A DNA stretch of 64,000 nucleotides from Paracoccus liaowanqingii. GTDB taxonomy: Bacteria > Pseudomonadota > Alphaproteobacteria > Rhodobacterales > Rhodobacteraceae. The notes below the pieces were generated by a model. It saw only the letters and a program-made list of their open reading frames with translations, did no database searches and had not been told where the DNA came from. Positions 61,804 to 64,000 of this stretch are shown here, in pieces (position 1 is the first letter of the stretch; each line of letters opens with the position of its first letter). The position numbers were made by a program, and so were the translations under genes. The stretch lies in contig NZ_CP038439.1 in assembly GCF_004683865.2 (NCBI RefSeq), positions 2,482,001 to 2,546,000 on the forward strand. Reading direction: 5' to 3'.

Positions 61804-62298
61804 ATGCCATATCAATGGACAGAAACGGCCCCGGACACGTCCGGGGCCTTTTTGCAAACCCTGACCCTCTGGCCGCACCGGTCCCTGCCCAAGCGCGGCT
61901 TCGTCTGGTTCATCGCGGTGACGGCGGCGTTCCTGTCGCTGCCGATCCTGGCGGTGCTGGGGACGGGTGTGCTGTGGGGGCTTCTGCCCTTCATGGTGCT
62001 GGCGGTGGGGGGCGTGTGGTTCGCCATCCAGCACAGCTATCGCAGCGGACAGACGCGCGAGGAGCTGGTCATGGACCGCAGCCGCCTGCAGATCCGCCGC
62101 AACGATCCGGGCCGCCCCGAGCGGATCTGGCAGACCAACAGCTACTGGGTGCGTCCGGTCCTGCGCAAGGGACCGGTCGAGGCCTACCTGACCCTGTCGG
62201 ACGGCCAGCGAGAGATCGAGCTGGGCGCCTTCCTGACGCCCGACGAACGCCGCAGCCTGTGCGACGAGCTGCTGCGTCGCCTGTCGCATCTGCGCTGA
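61804..62298 (+). CDS. DUF2244 family membrane protein
   Basis: A 164-residue protein with two central membrane helices (GFVWFIAVTAAFLSLPILAVLGTG and LLPFMVLAVGGVWFAI). A soluble C-terminal region follows with EELVMDRSRLQIRR and FLTPDERRSLCDELLRRL. It matches the DUF2244 family; function unknown, though it sits next to ctaD. ATG 61804 (MPYQWTETAP) agrees with the family start, but no good ribosome-binding site is visible. Codons 8-17 contain a complete terminator-like hairpin, so its expression may depend on readthrough. Confidence 0.88.
   Translation: MPYQWTETAPDTSGAFLQTLTLWPHRSLPKRGFVWFIAVTAAFLSLPILAVLGTGVLWGLLPFMVLAVGGVWFAIQHSYRSGQTREELVMDRSRLQIRRNDPGRPERIWQTNSYWVRPVLRKGPVEAYLTLSDGQREIELGAFLTPDERRSLCDELLRRLSHLR
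61827..61853 (+). terminator. Rho-independent terminator of ctaD, inside DUF2244
   Basis: GGCCCCGGAC pairs with GTCCGGGGCC (10 bp, very short loop), followed by TTTTT. It is 36 bp after the ctaD stop and lies fully within the DUF2244 reading frame. Confidence 0.85.
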
Positions 62299-62337
62299 TC
62301 GGGAACAGGGCGCCGCGAACCGGCTATGCGCCCCGCG

Positions 62338-62526
62338 TCACGTCCCGTCGACGCGATCGGGCAGGTCGTCGAGGTCGGTCGCGGCGATGTCCTGAAGTTC
62401 GTCCTCGGACATGCTGTCATGCATGTCCTTCGATGCGCCCTTGAGGTCGCCGACCTTCGTCTCGCCACGCTTGGCGGAGAGGGCGGCGCCGGCGGCGCGC
62501 TGCTGGGCCTTGGATCTGGCGGGCAT
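62338..62526 (-). CDS. DUF3008 family small protein
   Basis: A 62-residue basic-then-acidic protein: MPARSKAQQRAAGAALSAKR, GETKVGDLKGASKDMHDSMS and an acidic end with DELQDIAATDLDDLPD. It matches, from memory, the DUF3008 family of short uncharacterised proteins. A strong AGGAGGTGA precedes the ATG at 62526. It has no membrane segment. Function unknown. Confidence 0.85.
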   Translation of the reverse strand: MPARSKAQQRAAGAALSAKRGETKVGDLKGASKDMHDSMSEDELQDIAATDLDDLPDRVDGT

Positions 62527-62570
62527 GGGGTCACCTCCTGCCCGCCGAACGTGTCATCCGGCCGAAAGGT

Positions 62571-63032
62571 TCAGGCCAGCAGGCGGTCCTTGACCGCCGG
62601 GCCCGCGGCGCCGAAATCCATCTGCCCGGCATGGCGTTCCTTCAGCGCGGCCATGACGCGGCCCATGTCGCGGATGCCCTCGGCCCCCAGGTCGGCGATG
62701 GCCTTGTCGATGGCGGCCACGGTTTCCTCGGCGCTCATCTGGCGGGGCAGGTATTCCTGGATCACCAGGATTTCCTCTTCCTCCTTGGCGGCCAGTTCCA
62801 GCCGCCCGCCCTCTTCATAGGCGCGGGCCGATTCCTGGCGCTGCTTGACCATGCGGGACAGGATCGCGATCAGGTCGGCCTCGGTCAGGGTGCCGTCCCC
62901 GTCGCTGCCGCGCGCCGCGATCTCGCGGTCCTTGACGGCCGCCCCGATCAGGCGCAGCGTGGACAGACGAGAGCTGTTCCTGGCCTTCATCGCCTCCTTG
63001 GTCGCGGCTTGCAGCTTGGCTCGCAATTCCAT
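62571..63032 (-). CDS. GatB/YqeY domain-containing protein
   Basis: A 153-residue helical protein. It starts LRAKLQAATKEAMKARNSSRLSTLRLIGAAVKDREIA and contains LSRMVKQRQESARAYEEGGR and EEEEILVIQEYLPRQMS, the YqeY signature. The domain is shared with the tail of amidotransferase GatB, where it contacts tRNA, but the free-standing form has no proven role. ATG 63032 (MELRAKLQAAT) is used; an in-frame ATG 16 codons upstream lies before the likely -10. It is divergent from carA. Confidence 0.92.
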   Translation of the reverse strand: MELRAKLQAATKEAMKARNSSRLSTLRLIGAAVKDREIAARGSDGDGTLTEADLIAILSRMVKQRQESARAYEEGGRLELAAKEEEEILVIQEYLPRQMSAEETVAAIDKAIADLGAEGIRDMGRVMAALKERHAGQMDFGAAGPAVKDRLLA

Positions 63033-63077
63033 GATCGTCTCCGGATCCAGGGCGCGGAATGCGCCCGGAAAGACTGG

Positions 63078-63106
63078 CATCTAGCCCTGCCCGCGCCCGG
63101 GTTCAA
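63078..63106 (-). promoter_or_regulatory. Predicted promoter of the YqeY-like gene
   Basis: TTGAAC (63106-63101) and TAGATG (63083-63078) on the minus strand, 17 bp spacer, about 45 bp upstream of the start. Confidence 0.5.
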
Positions 63107-63130
63107 GCGGCAGGCCCCCGCCGGGGCGGG

Positions 63131-63159
63131 TTGACCTTGCGGCGGCGCCCCACTATCCA
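63131..63159 (+). promoter_or_regulatory. Predicted carA promoter
   Basis: TTGACC (63131-63136) and TATCCA (63154-63159), 17 bp spacer, 30 bp before carA. The leader would be short (about 20 nt), so no attenuator fits between. Confidence 0.55.
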
Positions 63160-63188
63160 CCGCCTGATTTCACACCAGAGGTGCCGAC

Positions 63189-64000
63189 ATGGCTGCAAAA
63201 CCGACCGCCTGCCTGGCGCTTGCCGATGGCACCGTCTTCTATGGTCAGGGCTTCGGCGCCCCGGGCGAGGTGGTGGCCGAACTGGTCTTCAACACCGCCA
63301 TGACCGGCTATCAGGAGATCATGTCCGATCCCTCCTATGCCAGCCAGGTCGTGACCTTCACCTTTCCCCATATCGGCAATACCGGCGTCACCCCCGAGGA
63401 TGACGAGGCCCCCGACCCGGTCGCCAGCGGCATCATCGTGCGGTGGGACCCGACCGAGCCGTCGAACTGGCGCGCCACCTCTGACCTGACCGGCTGGATG
63501 GCCCGGCGCGGGCGCGTGGGCATGGGCGGCGTCGACACCCGCCGCCTGACCCGCGCGATCCGCCAGCAGGGCGCCCCCCATGTCATGCTGGCCCATGATC
63601 CCGACGGCAATTTCGACATCGCGGCCATGGTCGCCCGCGCCCGCGACTGGAAGGGCCTGGTCGGGCTGGATCTGGCCAAGGATGTCAGCTGCGCGCAAAG
63701 CTATCGGTGGGACGAGGGCGCGTGGCAGTGGGGCGCGGGCTTCGGCACCTCGCCCGAGGACAGGCCCTTCAAGGTCGTCGCGCTGGATTACGGCGCCAAG
63801 CGCAACATCCTGCGGTCCTTGGTGGCGCATGGGGCCGAGGTGACCGTCCTGCCCGCCACCGCCACCGCCGAGGAGGTGCTGGCCCACGAGCCCGAGGGCG
63901 TGTTCCTGTCGAACGGCCCCGGCGATCCGGCTGCGACCGGCGCCTATGCCGTGCCGATGATCCAGAGGCTGCTGGACCGCGACATGCCGATCTTCGGCAT
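63189..64000 (+). CDS. carA: Carbamoyl-phosphate synthase small subunit, partial (3' end outside window)
   Basis: Glutaminase subunit delivering ammonia to CarB for carbamoyl phosphate, used in arginine and pyrimidine synthesis. The visible 270 codons cover the N-terminal domain (CLALADGTVFYGQGFGAPGE, FNTAMTGYQEIMSDPSYASQ, TFTFPHIGNTG, GVDTRRLTRAIRQQGA). The start of the class I amidotransferase domain follows (VVALDYGAKRNILRSL, FLSNGPGDPAATG). The catalytic Cys lies beyond the window edge. ATG 63189 follows AGAGGTG. Confidence 0.97.
   Translation, partial: MAAKPTACLALADGTVFYGQGFGAPGEVVAELVFNTAMTGYQEIMSDPSYASQVVTFTFPHIGNTGVTPEDDEAPDPVASGIIVRWDPTEPSNWRATSDLTGWMARRGRVGMGGVDTRRLTRAIRQQGAPHVMLAHDPDGNFDIAAMVARARDWKGLVGLDLAKDVSCAQSYRWDEGAWQWGAGFGTSPEDRPFKVVALDYGAKRNILRSLVAHGAEVTVLPATATAEEVLAHEPEGVFLSNGPGDPAATGAYAVPMIQRLLDRDMPIFG

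Overview
The window is GC-rich chromosomal DNA of an alphaproteobacterium, most likely Paracoccus or a close relative in the Rhodobacteraceae. The evidence is a nuo (nqo) operon with the Paracoccus gene order and protein lengths (NuoA 121, NuoB 174 and NuoD 412 residues), the Rhodobacteraceae families DUF5333 and DUF5337 inside that operon, a cytochrome c550-type gene beside ctaD as in P. denitrificans, a GTTC-N7-GTTC LexA site before uvrA, and repeated intergenic hairpins with an AATATCC/GGATATT core. No insertion sequence, prophage, integrase or CRISPR array was seen, and coding density is very high.

Layout. 1-553 is the 5' part of trmB (minus strand). 791-20653 is one long minus-strand operon: nuoA-B-C-D-E, DUF5337, nuoF, DUF5333, nuoG, a lipoprotein, nuoH-I, a carboxymuconolactone-decarboxylase-like gene, nuoJ-K-L-M-N, then birA, coaX and rnj. 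Most junctions overlap or lie a few bases apart. Next come pyc (minus) and, divergently, the SOS-type gene uvrA; then tRNA-Gly(GCC) with a terminator, a dimethylglycine-dehydrogenase-like flavoenzyme, panC-panB, an MFS transporter with a 2-hydroxyacid dehydrogenase, a secreted SH3-like protein, an M3 peptidase, a membrane-anchored ThiF/MoeB-like protein with dut, and infC with an ATA start codon.

39.6-44.9 kb holds an Ala-rich membrane protein overlapping a glycosyltransferase-like protein, the fatty-acid genes fabA-fabB-fabI and an alpha/beta hydrolase. 44.9-51.8 kb is an accessory sugar-uptake locus (binding protein, permease, double ATPase, Gfo/Idh/MocA dehydrogenase, xylose-isomerase-like barrel) with a divergent LacI regulator and two opposed operators. 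51.8-58.3 kb is a TetR-controlled RND efflux operon. The rest holds tRNA-Leu(GAG), lipB, cycA, ctaD, DUF2244, DUF3008, a YqeY-like gene and the start of carA.

Together the genes cover the two ends of the respiratory chain (complex I; cytochrome c and the aa3 oxidase subunit), acetyl-CoA and cofactor supply (pyruvate carboxylase with its biotin ligase; pantothenate synthesis and phosphorylation by PanB, PanC and CoaX; fatty-acid synthesis; lipoylation), and two regulated transport modules. I found no obvious undescribed defence or mobile system. The most interesting points are the extra genes embedded in the nuo operon, a terminator hairpin inside the DUF2244 coding sequence, the ATA start of infC, a triple LexA half-site array, the Ala-rich/GT-like gene pair, an RND pump with Arg at the usual Lys proton-relay position, and the dispersed intergenic hairpin family.
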